Positions 18,322-27,195 of a stretch of 35,807 nucleotides of DNA are shown here, piece by piece. This DNA is from Bacillus sp. FJAT-29790. GTDB lineage: Bacteria; Bacillota; Bacilli; Bacillales; Cytobacillaceae. The stretch's first letter is position 1. Each line of letters starts with the position of its first letter. The translations under genes and the position numbers were made by a program. The stretch lies in assembly GCF_019039215.1 (NCBI RefSeq), contig NZ_JAHNZZ010000004.1:69613-105419 (forward strand), written 5' to 3'. Under the pieces are notes generated by a model that saw only the letters and a program-made list of their open reading frames with translations, did no database searches and was not told where the DNA came from.

Positions 18322-19189
18322 TCCAACGATGAAAGTGTATGAAGCCCTCAACTGGGCTTCTTCTTTTTTAAAAGAGAACAATCGTGACGAAAATGCGGGC
18401 GAATTATTATTGCAGCATTATATGAAGCTGAGCCGTTCGAGTTTCTTGGCGAGTCTTCGTGAAAATCTGGAATCGGAAATATTTGCTGATTTCAAAAAGG
18501 CCGTCCTTTTGCATGTAGAAGGAAAGCCAATTCAATATATCATCGGTTCAGAGGAGTTTTATGGCCGAACGTTTCAAGTCAATGAGGATGTCCTTATTCC
18601 CCGGCCTGAAACGGAAGAATTGGTTTATGGGGCTTTGCAGCGGATGGGCAGACTTTTTGGTGAGCGAAACAATCTTGAATTAGCCGATATCGGTACGGGT
18701 AGTGGTGCGATTGCCGTCACAATTAAGCTGGAAAAACCCGACTTACATGTGACCGCAACAGATATTTATGGGCCGACACTTCAGTTGGCAAAAGAAAATG
18801 CGAAGACGAATGGTGCAGACATTCAGTTTGTTCAGGGCGACTTGTTAAAGCCTTTAATAGACAATGGGAAGCGGTTTGATATTGTGATTTCTAATCCGCC
18901 GTATATTCCAGACGGAGATATCGAATGGATGTCAGAAATTGTAAAAGAACACGAACCTCACCGAGCGTTGTTTGCTGGGGTAGACGGGCTTGATATTTAC
19001 AAAAGACTGGTAAAAGAGCTAACAGCTGTTTTGAAAGATCAGGCTTTAGTTGGTTTTGAAGTGGGTGCAGGCCAGAGCGCGGCTGTAGCTCAGCTGCTTG
19101 AACAAACATTTCCGCAAGCTGAAACTGAGATCGTCCATGATATTAATGGTAAAGATCGAATGGTCTTTGCTGAAATAGGGTTTAAATAG
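18314..19189 (+). CDS. prmC: release factor glutamine N5-methyltransferase
   Basis: Methylates the Gln of the GGQ motif in release factors, using S-adenosylmethionine. The 291 residues contain an N-terminal helical substrate-binding domain and the Rossmann methyltransferase domain. They carry [24 protein letters not shown] motif [10 protein letters not shown] (about 125-133) and the catalytic NPPY (residue 194 onward, ISNPPYIPD). The ATG at 18314 overlaps the prfA end by 8 bases; a second ATG at 18329 aligns better with B. subtilis PrmC (MKTIFEAL). Neither has a strong ribosome site, which suggests coupling to prfA translation. Confidence 0.95.
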   Translation: MSNPTMKVYEALNWASSFLKENNRDENAGELLLQHYMKLSRSSFLASLRENLESEIFADFKKAVLLHVEGKPIQYIIGSEEFYGRTFQVNEDVLIPRPETEELVYGALQRMGRLFGERNNLELADIGTGSGAIAVTIKLEKPDLHVTATDIYGPTLQLAKENAKTNGADIQFVQGDLLKPLIDNGKRFDIVISNPPYIPDGDIEWMSEIVKEHEPHRALFAGVDGLDIYKRLVKELTAVLKDQALVGFEVGAGQSAAVAQLLEQTFPQAETEIVHDINGKDRMVFAEIGFK

Positions 19190-19306
19190 CTCTATCCTAC
19201 ACGAAACGGGAACTAAGATACAAACTATGAAATATGCAAAAAAGTTGAACCTTCACCGTATGAGTCATAGAATTAAGTGGTTCACGGTGACCTGAAACAA
19301 CTGCAA

Positions 19307-19566
19307 GGCAGTTACATTGCCCGAAAAAGGAAAAAAGGTCGTCTACGGTTAATGGGAGGCAGTTACATTGCCCGGAAAGCGAAAAAAAGGCCGTCTGCGG
19401 TAAATGGAAGGCAGTTACATTGCCCGGAAAGTGAAAAAAGGGTCGTCTGCGGTAAATGGAAGGCAGTTACATTGCCTGAAAAGAGAAAAAAGGGTCGTCT
19501 ACGGTAAATGGAAGGTAGTTACATTGCCCGAAAAAAGAGAAAAAGCACATCCCCGGTAAAAATAAA
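19307..19566 (+). repeat. 52-bp tandem repeat array (five units)
   Basis: Units start at 19307, 19358, 19410, 19462 and 19514 (periods 51, 52, 52, 52). Each starts GGCAGTTACATTGCC, a small GGCA/TGCC hairpin. A poly-A/G stretch and GTCGTCTGCGGTAAATGGAA follow. The last unit diverges in its second half. An ORF reads through the array, but the period is not a multiple of three, so its sequence changes frame from unit to unit. Located between prmC and the convergent signalling operon. Confidence 0.85.
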
Positions 19567-19574
19567 GGAGAAAA

Positions 19575-19606
19575 GTGGTCACCATAATTGGTACATGGCG
19601 ACCACC
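19575..19606 (-). terminator. terminator of the reverse-strand signalling operon
   Basis: On the minus strand GTGGTCGCC pairs with GGTGACCAC, followed by a T/C-rich tract (CTTTTCTCCTTTATTTTT). It lies about 40 bases past the kinase stop codon. Confidence 0.65.
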
Positions 19607-19646
19607 TCTCTAAAAAAACAACAATCCCTCAGAAAAAAAGCCTAAT

Positions 19647-22523
19647 CTAATTCCCATCCTTATCTTCCGGTATTAAGATTTGTCCAACTTTCCCGATCTT
19701 CAACAATGTTTGCATGATCGCTCTTGATAAGTGACTTGGTTTATAGGGCTTGACTAAATAGTCAATGGCACCAAGGGAAAATCCTTTTTCTTTTTCATCA
19801 AGTGCAGTTGAAATAATAATCGGAATATGTTTGAGGCGCTCGCTTTCCTTCAGCTTTTTCATGATGCTCCAGCCGTCGACCTCTTCTTCTAGCATAATGT
19901 CCAAAACAATCGCATCAGGTGTTTCGACTCTTACATAGTCTAGTGCATCCGATCCCTTTTCAAAGTGCTCGACTTGAAATCCGCTTTCCGCTAATTCATT
20001 AATCATCAGCTCCGCAAGACTTTGATCGTCTTCTACCACCATAATGTTGTAACCAGTCCCCTGTGAATATAGTTGATCTCCTACACTCATATGATTGACA
20101 CTCTCTATTGCAGGGAACGATAAGCTGAAGGTGCTTCCTTCCCCATACCGCGAATAAACCTTTACTTCTCCATCAAGGGCTTTGATGATTTCTTGCACGA
20201 TTGCAAGTCCCAAGCCGGTGCCGCCAATCGTTCGGCGATCTGAATTATCCACACGGAAAAACTTCGTAAATAGGCTGTCGATTGCATCTTCAGGAATCCC
20301 TAACCCTTGATCGATCACATCGACTTTTAGACAGGTTCCTTCCTGATAGACATTGATTTTAATCTCTCCGCCTGCGGGAGAATACTTGATTGCATTATTA
20401 ATGAGATTAGTGAAAACATGTTCCATTTTAGAACGATCTCCTAAAATGAGGTCATTTTCATAAGTCTGATTTAGTTCAATCCGGTGAATACCTGTCTGAA
20501 TTTGCTGATCTTCAATGACCTTTTCAATAATAGGAACAAGCTTAATGTATTTCTTCTCATATATTTGTTTTCCGGCTTCCATTCGCTGAACGTCCAGGAA
20601 GTCGTTAATTAAGGCACTTAGCCGCTTCGTTTCATTATAGATCGTTGTTAAATATTTCTTTTGTTTTGCAGGTTTCAATTCTCTGTTCAGCAATAATTCT
20701 GTAAAGCCTAGAATGCTTGCCAGCGGTGTCCTTAATTCATGGCTGACAGTGCTGACAAACTCAGATTTCATATGATCGACTTCAAACTCTTTCGTTATGT
20801 CCCTATGAACTAAGACAGTGCCTAAGAACTCCTGTTCATGATATAACTCCTCAAAGTACATGTTAATGACTTGATATTGATGCTTCATTTTAAAGGTAAA
20901 GGAATGTTCTTCAACTAATTCGTTATTAATTGCTTTTCTGAAAAACTCGACGAATTCAGTTTCATCCTCCACATGTTCTTTCAAAGTGTTCGTCCATTCT
21001 TCCCACTGAAGTCCAATCAGGCTATCTAATGGTTGCTGCCATTGGAATAGTTCACATAATTGATTGTTCACTTGGATGATTCGCCCGTCTTTATCGATTA
21101 CCTGAATTCCTTCTTTAACCGTGTTCATGATATCTTGATTTAATTTCCTGTCTTCTTCGGATGATTCATATAACCTGATTTTATCAAGTGATAACCCTAT
21201 TTGTTTTGACAATGCCTCATATTCTTCCATTTGCTCATTATGAAATGGAGAGCCAAATCGACTGAATACCATCACTGCGACGAGCTCATCAAGGGAGGAA
21301 ATCACAGGCAAATATAAATCGTAACAATAAGCCAAAGCCTCATGGTACCCTTTTTCCTCTGCAAGCAACTCGCGCTTAATTGAAAAAGCTTTTCTTGTTT
21401 GCTTTAAGCGTTCATGCAAACCGCTAGTAAGATGACCTTTAAATTGCTCCACGCCAATGGAAGAAACCCCAAATGAGGCAGAGGCATCTTCGCTCAACAT
21501 AGCAATGATTCCGCGATCGGCTTCCAGAACGAAGCACATATTGCTAACAATACTTTCTAATACTTCTTGTTTATGAAGTGAATTGGAAATTTTATTCGTC
21601 AAGGCATTTCTTCTTTCTAGCTTCCTCTCATTTGCCCGGACATGATCAAGCATTGCCTCCAATTCAATCTGCTGCGCTTGAAGCTCATCCTGCTGGGCAA
21701 TGAGCTCTTCATTTTGTGCCATAAGGTCTTGTTCCTTTTCTTGAATGCTCTCCACCATTTTCCTAAAAGCGATGGATAAAGCCCCAAGCTCATCTTCTCG
21801 GTTCGAATCCACTTTAATAGCAGCATCCTTCCCGGCAGCAATGTCATTTGCAGCATGAGCGAATTGGGCTAAAGGCTGCCCGACCTGTTTAAACATCACT
21901 TGAATAATTCGAAAAAGAACAAGGAGAAGGATCACAAGGATGGCAATGAAAACACCGTGAATAATTGACTGCTTCCTGATTAAATCCTCTGCATTCTCAT
22001 TTAATTCTCTTTTAATGCTTTTTAAATATTGCCTGGAATCTTTTTGAAAGATGTTAATTCGATCGATCGTTCCTGAGTTGGCTAATTGGATGACCTCATC
22101 GATTTGGCCTGATTCAAATGAATCAATCGATGAGGGCAATTTCCCATTAAAATAATAATCAATAAATTCGTCTAACTTCCTTGCGAAGGCCTTATCCTCC
22201 TGTGTAACAGCAATTGTTTCCAACTCTTTCTGTAGCTTGCGAATGTTCGGTAACTGGGCAAGTGCGTCGGTCTTTAAGTCTTTTATTTCAAAAGCAAAAT
22301 ACCCGCGAATATTAAATAGTACGCGATAAAAAGAATCATCTAATTCTTCAACAAGGTCCTCTTTATGAACAAGCGTCTGCCGTTCTTTAAAATACGTTTC
22401 ATTTAACTCTTTCTGTGAAACAAATAGGCTATAGGCACTAATTAATAAGAGGAGAATAAACATCCCCATTAAAGCAAGAAATTGCCTTGATAAGCTTTTT
22501 TTAAGATATTGATTAAGCTTCAT
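19647..22523 (-). CDS. hybrid sensor histidine kinase (HAMP-GAF-PAS-HisKA-HATPase-REC)
   Basis: A 958-residue membrane kinase. TM1 is at about 13-35, with an extracytoplasmic helical sensor at 36-185 containing LDDSFYRVLFNIRGYF (CHASE3/four-helix type). TM2 is at about 187-208, HAMP 209-262 and coiled coil 255-305. GAF follows at about 308-450, PAS at about 462-575, HisKA with phospho-His595 (STVSHELRTP), and HATPase with N-box NLINNAIKYSP and G boxes DQGLGIP and GGTGLGLAI. A C-terminal receiver has phospho-Asp875 (AIVLDIML). The ATG follows GGGGAGA and overlaps the end of the receiver gene upstream by 11 bases. It is the likely phosphate source for the operon. Confidence 0.93.
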   Translation of the reverse strand: MKLNQYLKKSLSRQFLALMGMFILLLLISAYSLFVSQKELNETYFKERQTLVHKEDLVEELDDSFYRVLFNIRGYFAFEIKDLKTDALAQLPNIRKLQKELETIAVTQEDKAFARKLDEFIDYYFNGKLPSSIDSFESGQIDEVIQLANSGTIDRINIFQKDSRQYLKSIKRELNENAEDLIRKQSIIHGVFIAILVILLLVLFRIIQVMFKQVGQPLAQFAHAANDIAAGKDAAIKVDSNREDELGALSIAFRKMVESIQEKEQDLMAQNEELIAQQDELQAQQIELEAMLDHVRANERKLERRNALTNKISNSLHKQEVLESIVSNMCFVLEADRGIIAMLSEDASASFGVSSIGVEQFKGHLTSGLHERLKQTRKAFSIKRELLAEEKGYHEALAYCYDLYLPVISSLDELVAVMVFSRFGSPFHNEQMEEYEALSKQIGLSLDKIRLYESSEEDRKLNQDIMNTVKEGIQVIDKDGRIIQVNNQLCELFQWQQPLDSLIGLQWEEWTNTLKEHVEDETEFVEFFRKAINNELVEEHSFTFKMKHQYQVINMYFEELYHEQEFLGTVLVHRDITKEFEVDHMKSEFVSTVSHELRTPLASILGFTELLLNRELKPAKQKKYLTTIYNETKRLSALINDFLDVQRMEAGKQIYEKKYIKLVPIIEKVIEDQQIQTGIHRIELNQTYENDLILGDRSKMEHVFTNLINNAIKYSPAGGEIKINVYQEGTCLKVDVIDQGLGIPEDAIDSLFTKFFRVDNSDRRTIGGTGLGLAIVQEIIKALDGEVKVYSRYGEGSTFSLSFPAIESVNHMSVGDQLYSQGTGYNIMVVEDDQSLAELMINELAESGFQVEHFEKGSDALDYVRVETPDAIVLDIMLEEEVDGWSIMKKLKESERLKHIPIIISTALDEKEKGFSLGAIDYLVKPYKPSHLSRAIMQTLLKIGKVGQILIPEDKDGN

Positions 22524-22881
22524 CTAATATCTCCCCGACTTTATCTAAAAGTTGAAGGGGGCTAAATGGTTTTGCCATGAAATAGTCAGCCCCGGCTTCC
22601 AAAACCCGTTCCTGCTCGAACTGCTGACTTTTGGCTGAGAGCATGAGAATTTTAACAGCTCTTTTTTCACTGTTTGCTTTGATCTTTTCAATCACTTCGA
22701 GCCCGGTCAAAACAGGCATCATATAATCAATGATCGCCAAATCATAGTCATTTTGCTGAAACAGATCCAATGCTTCTTGTCCGTCAGCCGCTTCGTCGAT
22801 CTCGTAATCTTCCGCCTCTAATGTATCAACAATCAGCATCCGCAAAACTTCTTCATCTTCCGCAAGTAATATTTTCTTCAA
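22513..22881 (-). CDS. single-domain response regulator (CheY/Spo0F-like receiver)
   Basis: A 122-residue stand-alone receiver domain. The acidic pocket is LLAEDEE, the phosphoacceptor is Asp52 in LAIIDYMMP, the switch Ser is in ILMLSAKS and the Lys is in FMAKPFS. There is no output domain, so it must act by protein contact or as a phosphate shuttle. The start is TTG, with AAAGGAGA about 7 bases upstream on the minus strand. It overlaps the kinase gene downstream by 11 bases (coupled translation) and follows the GGDEF gene by 97 bases. With an HPt domain and two hybrid proteins alongside, a phosphorelay role like Spo0F is the simplest inference. Confidence 0.92.
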   Translation of the reverse strand: MKKILLAEDEEVLRMLIVDTLEAEDYEIDEAADGQEALDLFQQNDYDLAIIDYMMPVLTGLEVIEKIKANSEKRAVKILMLSAKSQQFEQERVLEAGADYFMAKPFSPLQLLDKVGEILDEA

Positions 22882-22978
22882 TTTGTGTTCTCCTTTTCTT
22901 TAGGTATATGGGCAGTCTCGTTTGGCTCGCAATTACAAAGGGAAATATTGTATATAACAACATGTACCGGCCGAAAAC

Positions 22979-24598
22979 TCAGGACATTCTTTGGATTAGC
23001 CGCTTGATCCTAGCTTCCAATTCAGGGACGCTAAAAGGCTTCGTCATATAATCGTCAGCACCAAGCTTCAATGCGGCGGCAATATCATATTCACTTTTCC
23101 TTCCAGTAAGCATGAGTACATTTACATCGTTCGCATTCTGCGCCTGTTTCACTTTTTGTAAGACTTCCATTCCGTCCATTACCGGCATGATCCCATCCAA
23201 AATTAAAAAGTGTTCGCCATTTTCGTCAAGCCTGTTAGAGTGGAAGAATTTTAATCCATCCTCATATACTTGGATATTCAATTCCAATTGGTCAAATTTC
23301 ATATTCTGCAAAATGTTCATTAGCACTGTACGGATGATGGCATCATCATCAATAACGGAAACATTTAAGCGCTTCTTTGCGTGGGAAACTTGCATTTTGT
23401 TGGCACTTTCCACTCTTGCCCGTCCATTATTCTTAGCAAAATAGAGAGCTTGATCTGCCGCTTTAATGGCTTGTGAGATTGTGATCGAGGAATCTTGGAC
23501 CATAAAGACTCCTGCTGAAAAGGTAACTGAGAAGTGGATATCATTTTCGATAAATATGATGCGAGAAAATTCTTCTAGCAGTCTAGTTAAAATTCCTTTT
23601 GCCTCGATATCCGTTGCATAGGAAAATAAAATAATAAATTCTTCTCCGCCATATCTGAAAACAGTGTCAGTACCTCGAATGTTCTCTTTTAAAAATTGGG
23701 CAAAAGCAACAAGAACTCGGTCACCCGCTAAATGTCCATATGTATCATTTACTTTTTTGAAGAAATCGATATCCAACATCGCAAGAGAGAAATACTTGTT
23801 TGTTCTTTTTAATTCATTTATACTTTTTTGCAAACTGCCATGGAGAAATTTACGATTATATATTTGGGTCAATTCATCAATAAGCACGGACTGATCGAAT
23901 ATTTTTTTTCGCTCTAAATGCCGCTCGATGCGAATTAAAAATTCTTCAAGATCAATCGGCTTTTCAATGAAATCATCGGCTCCCATCTTATAAGCATTGA
24001 TGCGTGTCAGCCTGTCATTTTGAATGCTGATCATAATTTTTGGGATAAACTTTTTGTTTGAATGCTCTTTAATATCCTCTAATAATTGAAATCCATCTTT
24101 ATTAGGTAAATTGATGTCGATAATCAGGCAATCAGGCCGCATATCAAAATACTGTTCGATTGCTTTAAAAGGCTCTGTATTAGCAATAACCATCCAGCCT
24201 TTGCTTTCCATAGCGTCCTTCAAAAGGATGAGCATCGAAATATCATCATCAATTAATTGAATAAGCGGCACATTGTCAACCCTCGGTTGATCGACCTTTT
24301 CTTCCGCTTGATGGAAATGTTCATATTCATAACTAAGCTCGACTAATTCGGATAAAAAATTACGCAGCTCGCGGGTTGTCCATTTTCGTTCACTTCCACC
24401 CTCCACATTATCCATTAGCTTTTCGGCAATTTGCTGAAGTCCGCCAAGCTGCAATGTGCCGGCTGTCCCATTGATTGAATGAAGAAAACGATATACTTCT
24501 TCATTTAAGATCTTCTCCTGACTTCCATTTTCGAACCAATCGGAAATTTGGACTTTCATTTTTTGAAAAAGAAGATCTTTATATTTATCTAACTTCAT
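22979..24598 (-). CDS. HPt-REC-GGDEF-REC protein, putative diguanylate cyclase
   Basis: A 539-residue soluble protein. The N-terminal HPt domain has His40 (RFLHSINGTAGTLQ). Receiver 1 (about 110-225) has phospho-Asp161 (LIIDINLP). The GGDEF domain (about 240-400) has active-site GGEEF (317-321) and product-inhibition site RGTD five residues before it. Receiver 2 (about 412-535) has phospho-Asp468 (LILDGIMP). Intact signature and inhibitory site argue for an active c-di-GMP synthase. The ATG at 24598 follows AGAGAGGTG by 7-8 bases; the frame is open 13 codons further. It is the first gene of the reverse-strand operon. Two receivers plus an HPt in one protein is uncommon. Confidence 0.93.
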   Translation of the reverse strand: MKLDKYKDLLFQKMKVQISDWFENGSQEKILNEEVYRFLHSINGTAGTLQLGGLQQIAEKLMDNVEGGSERKWTTRELRNFLSELVELSYEYEHFHQAEEKVDQPRVDNVPLIQLIDDDISMLILLKDAMESKGWMVIANTEPFKAIEQYFDMRPDCLIIDINLPNKDGFQLLEDIKEHSNKKFIPKIMISIQNDRLTRINAYKMGADDFIEKPIDLEEFLIRIERHLERKKIFDQSVLIDELTQIYNRKFLHGSLQKSINELKRTNKYFSLAMLDIDFFKKVNDTYGHLAGDRVLVAFAQFLKENIRGTDTVFRYGGEEFIILFSYATDIEAKGILTRLLEEFSRIIFIENDIHFSVTFSAGVFMVQDSSITISQAIKAADQALYFAKNNGRARVESANKMQVSHAKKRLNVSVIDDDAIIRTVLMNILQNMKFDQLELNIQVYEDGLKFFHSNRLDENGEHFLILDGIMPVMDGMEVLQKVKQAQNANDVNVLMLTGRKSEYDIAAALKLGADDYMTKPFSVPELEARIKRLIQRMS

Positions 24599-24718
24599 AT
24601 CTTTTACACCTCTCTTACGATTGAACAATCGGATCAAGTAAATCAGACTTACGGATCTATCAAAAAATATTAATTAATAAGGTCATTCTATAAAAGCGTT
24701 TTTGTACTTCAATAATCA

Positions 24719-24747
24719 AATATATTCCTGCCGCAAATGATCGTCAA
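24719..24747 (-). promoter_or_regulatory. promoter of the signalling operon
   Basis: On the minus strand: TTGACG (24747-24742), a 17-base spacer and TATATT (24724-24719). It gives a leader of about 115 bases. Confidence 0.6.
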
Positions 24748-24780
24748 GCGTATTTGTCACTGTGGAGCAACATTATTATT

Positions 24781-25009
24781 GGCTGTTTTCGTAAAGTTTG
24801 TTGTTTTAATAATGTAATTAATATTTAAAAAACTGAGTTGATTGGAGCGGAGGGCACTCGACTCCAGCGGGAATAGAGGGAAGCGGGAGACCCCGCAGGC
24901 GGTAACGCCGAGGAGGCTCCCGTCCCTCCCCCGCGGAAGCAGAGTGCTCGTAGCGGAAATCAACGGGCAAAGTTTCAAGGCTAAAACAACAATATATGCG
25001 GAAAGAGCC
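24781..25009 (+). repeat. MITE-like element, complete standard form
   Basis: 229 bases. Ends are GGCTGTTTTCGTAAAG and TATGCGGAAAGAGCC, with GTTGTTTTA/TAAAACAAC just inside. Inner arms are TTGATTGGAGCGG and AGCGGAAATCAAC, and the core is GC-rich with nested hairpins. Spurious ORFs cross it on both strands. It separates the divergent DGC operon and spoIIR. Confidence 0.85.
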
Positions 25010-25049
25010 TTACTATTTGACCGCTAATTGTGATTTTTTCATTTTAATA

Positions 25050-25079
25050 GTTTAAGATTCCGCATCCTTGTCAAGACTA
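25050..25079 (+). promoter_or_regulatory. spoIIR promoter (sigma-F type)
   Basis: GTTTA (25050-25054), a perfect match to the -35 GYWTA, then 15 bases, then GTCAAGACTA (25070-25079), which fits the -10 GGNRANANTW except at one base. spoIIR is a known sigma-F gene in B. subtilis. Confidence 0.6.
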
Positions 25080-25095
25080 GGTTAGTGAAGGGGCG

Positions 25096-25776
25096 GTGGC
25101 AGAATTGAAAACTAAAACGGCAGCGAAATTATATATTATTATTTTATGTATCGGAACAATATTAAGTTTATATATCCCGAAAACCGAGGTTATGGCGGAT
25201 GAACCGCTTGTGATTCCGAATGAAGCCATTCGGCTTCGGATTCTAGCAAATAGCGATCGAGAAGCAGACCAGGCACTGAAAAGGCTTGTCAGAGATGCAG
25301 TCAACAAAGAGATTACAAAGTGGGTAGCGGATTTAACTTCCATTGAGGATGCACGCATCTTAATTCGCTCGAACCTTCCAGAGATCCAAAAAATCGCTGA
25401 AAGTGTTGTGGCAAAGGAAAAATCGGCTCAGTCTATTAAGGCGGAATTCGGTGTTGTTGAATTTCCAACGAAGTTATACGGCCAATTTCTCTATCCAGCG
25501 GGAGAATATGAGGCAATATTAATTACCCTTGGAGAAGGAAAAGGAGCAAACTGGTGGTGTGTCCTATTCCCGCCATTATGTTTTCTGGATTTTTCAAATG
25601 GTGTTGCGGTTAGCGACGGGTTTGAAGGAGGAAAGACGGAGGAGAGCGCAGCAAAAACCGATCAAGAAGTTGTGAGTAAAAAGGATGAAAAACTTCCATT
25701 TTATACGGAAGAGGACGAAAAACCGGTAGAGGTCAAATTTTTCTTAGTAGAACTTTGGGAGAGAATATTTGGGTGA
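25096..25776 (+). CDS. spoIIR: stage II sporulation protein R
   Basis: Secreted forespore signal that triggers SpoIIGA to process pro-sigma-E in the mother cell. The 226 residues contain an N-terminal signal/transmembrane segment (about 9-27) and the conserved domain IRLRILANSDREADQ ... RDAVNKEITKWV ... FPTKLYGQFLYPAGEYEA and GANWWCVLFPPLCFLDFSNG. A charged C-terminal tail follows. The start is either GTG at 25096 or TTG at 25105; GGCGGTGG sits at a good distance (5-6 bases) only for the TTG, which would give MKTKTAAKLY. Preceded by a sigma-F promoter. Locus as in B. subtilis. Confidence 0.95.
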   Translation: MAELKTKTAAKLYIIILCIGTILSLYIPKTEVMADEPLVIPNEAIRLRILANSDREADQALKRLVRDAVNKEITKWVADLTSIEDARILIRSNLPEIQKIAESVVAKEKSAQSIKAEFGVVEFPTKLYGQFLYPAGEYEAILITLGEGKGANWWCVLFPPLCFLDFSNGVAVSDGFEGGKTEESAAKTDQEVVSKKDEKLPFYTEEDEKPVEVKFFLVELWERIFG

Positions 25777-25777
25777 A

Positions 25778-25806
25778 AGTCTTGCTGACATTAGTAGGAC
25801 TTTTTA
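25778..25806 (+). terminator. probable terminator after spoIIR
   Basis: AAAGTC / GACTTT arms with a short inner CT/AG pairing, followed by TTTATTT. Modest stem. Confidence 0.5.
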
Positions 25807-25808
25807 TT

Positions 25809-26094
25809 TGCTGTTTTCTAAAAGATTGTTGCTTTTATAATGTGATTTTTATTTAATAATCTGAGTTGATTGGAGCGGAGGGCACTTGACTCCTCGAAAA
25901 TGCTATCGCTTTTCCTTCGTGCGTGGGCAGATTCAAGGATGTAAATTCAGTATCCTGCGGGAATAGAGGGAAGCGGGAGACCCCGCAGGCGGTACGCCGA
26001 GGAGGCTCCCGTCCCTCCCCGCGGAAAGCAAGTATCCGCAGCAGAAATCAACGGGCAAACTTTATAGGCGATAACAATATATGCGAAAACAGCA
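25809..26094 (+). repeat. MITE-like element, long form
   Basis: 286 bases. Ends are TGCTGTTTTCTA and GCGAAAACAGCA: both carry the same T/A change at the outermost base, so they still pair. It has the extra internal segment beginning CCTCGAAAATGC also seen at 16780-17031, then the standard core. It fills most of the 430-base gap before the GNAT gene. Confidence 0.85.
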
Positions 26095-26206
26095 TTACAA
26101 AAACCCCCTTTTATTTTCTTAAAAACTGGACTCTAGCAATTAATTAGTTCTACATTATCCATTTTTCCATATTCATAGAATAGAATCTGAAAAATGGGGT
26201 GGGAAA

Positions 26207-26650
26207 ATGGAAGCTTGCATTCGATGTGCGAAGGTGGAAGATGTGACGAGACTGGCGGCATTTTTAGAAAAGGCCAATTTGAGCACAGACGGAATCAAGG
26301 AGTCAATCGATTATTTTTTAATGATGGAAAGTGATTTTGGGGATATTAAAGCGACCCTTGGAATTGAGCCGCTTGGCAAAATCGGATTGCTCCGTTCGCT
26401 TGTGATGACGCCCGATGTATCTGAAAAAGATTTATTCATCCTGTTTGAGCAAATATTAATTCTAGCGAGAGACAGGCAGTTAACAGCCTTATATCTGGCC
26501 ACTAACAAAAAGAGCTCGCTGGAATTTTTCCGCCTCATGGGATTTGTTCAGGAAGAAACTAATGGTTTGCCTGAAGCCCTTTATGGTTCCGTGCATGTAA
26601 AATATATTCTAACTGTGGATAACTCGCATTTTTTAAAGCTATCTGTATAA
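26207..26650 (+). CDS. ywlB: GNAT-family N-acetyltransferase (YwlB-like)
   Basis: A 147-residue protein with a GNAT-type layout. The N-terminal strand is CIRCAKVEDVTRLAAFLEKA, the central strand is IGLLRSLVMTPDVSEK (the motif A region where acetyl-CoA binds), and the C-terminal LTALYLATNKKSSLEFFRLMGFVQEE is the usual FYxxxGF-like end motif. Position between spoIIR and the tsaC gene matches B. subtilis ywlB. The classical Q/RxxGxG/A pyrophosphate loop is weak here, so activity is uncertain. GGGGTGGG precedes the ATG by 4 bases. Substrate unknown. Confidence 0.8.
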   Translation: MEACIRCAKVEDVTRLAAFLEKANLSTDGIKESIDYFLMMESDFGDIKATLGIEPLGKIGLLRSLVMTPDVSEKDLFILFEQILILARDRQLTALYLATNKKSSLEFFRLMGFVQEETNGLPEALYGSVHVKYILTVDNSHFLKLSV

Positions 26651-26652
26651 AT

Positions 26653-27195
26653 TGTGGGTATCTCCGCAAAGTTATTCACAAAATTTGATTAACTATCCAC
26701 AAATTGTGGATAAAGCTTGAGATATCCTCCATCTTCTTTTATACTTTCAACAGTAATTAACGCAAAAATGACGGAAATAAAGGATTCATTGAATCTAATT
26801 TATAAAATTAATGAAGGTGGAACATCATGAATACGAAAAGATGGGCAGTGGATAAATATGTGGATGGCCAGGAAAGTTATCCACAAATCTCACAGGCTGC
26901 AGATTTTTTAATAAACAATGAAGTCGTCGCATTTCCTACAGAAACAGTGTACGGCTTAGGTGGAAATGCCGAAAATGATGAGGCGGTTGCGAAAATATTT
27001 GCGGCAAAAGGAAGACCGAGCGATAATCCACTGATTATCCACATAGGGGAAAAACAGCAGCTAGATGGCTTTGTTGAAGAAATTCCAGCTAAAGCAAAGC
27101 AATTAATGAAGGCATTCTGGCCTGGACCGTTAACCCTTATTTTTAAAAAGAAAGAGAACAAACTTTCAAACAAAGCCACAGCTGGGTTATCCACA
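26653..27195 (+). promoter_or_regulatory. DnaA-box cluster
   Basis: Five perfect TTATNCACA boxes: 26672-26680 (+), 26705-26713 (-), 26877-26885 (+), 27035-27043 (+) and 27187-27195 (+). One-mismatch boxes are at 26693-26701 and 26847-26855, and weaker ones at 26653 and 26859. Five perfect boxes in ~520 bases is far above chance. The cluster spans the ywlB-tsaC gap and the first part of tsaC. From memory, the ywlC (tsaC) region is one of the strong DnaA-binding clusters of B. subtilis. Confidence 0.85.

Noticed and set aside
19277..19507. 76-codon ORF through the 52-bp array
   Set aside because: The repeat period is not a multiple of three and the frame shifts between units; it has no ribosome site. 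It is a by-product of the repeat.
19307..19566. Possible CRISPR array
   Set aside because: The whole 52-base unit is repeated, including the part that would be spacer, and there are no cas genes nearby. It is a tandem repeat.
24757..24978. Conserved-looking 73-codon reverse ORF, with a near copy at 33414-33644
   Set aside because: Both lie inside the repeat element and their similarity is that of the element core. They have no ribosome site, so they are probably false genes. Plus-strand ORFs at 24842, 25923 and 16827 are the same case.
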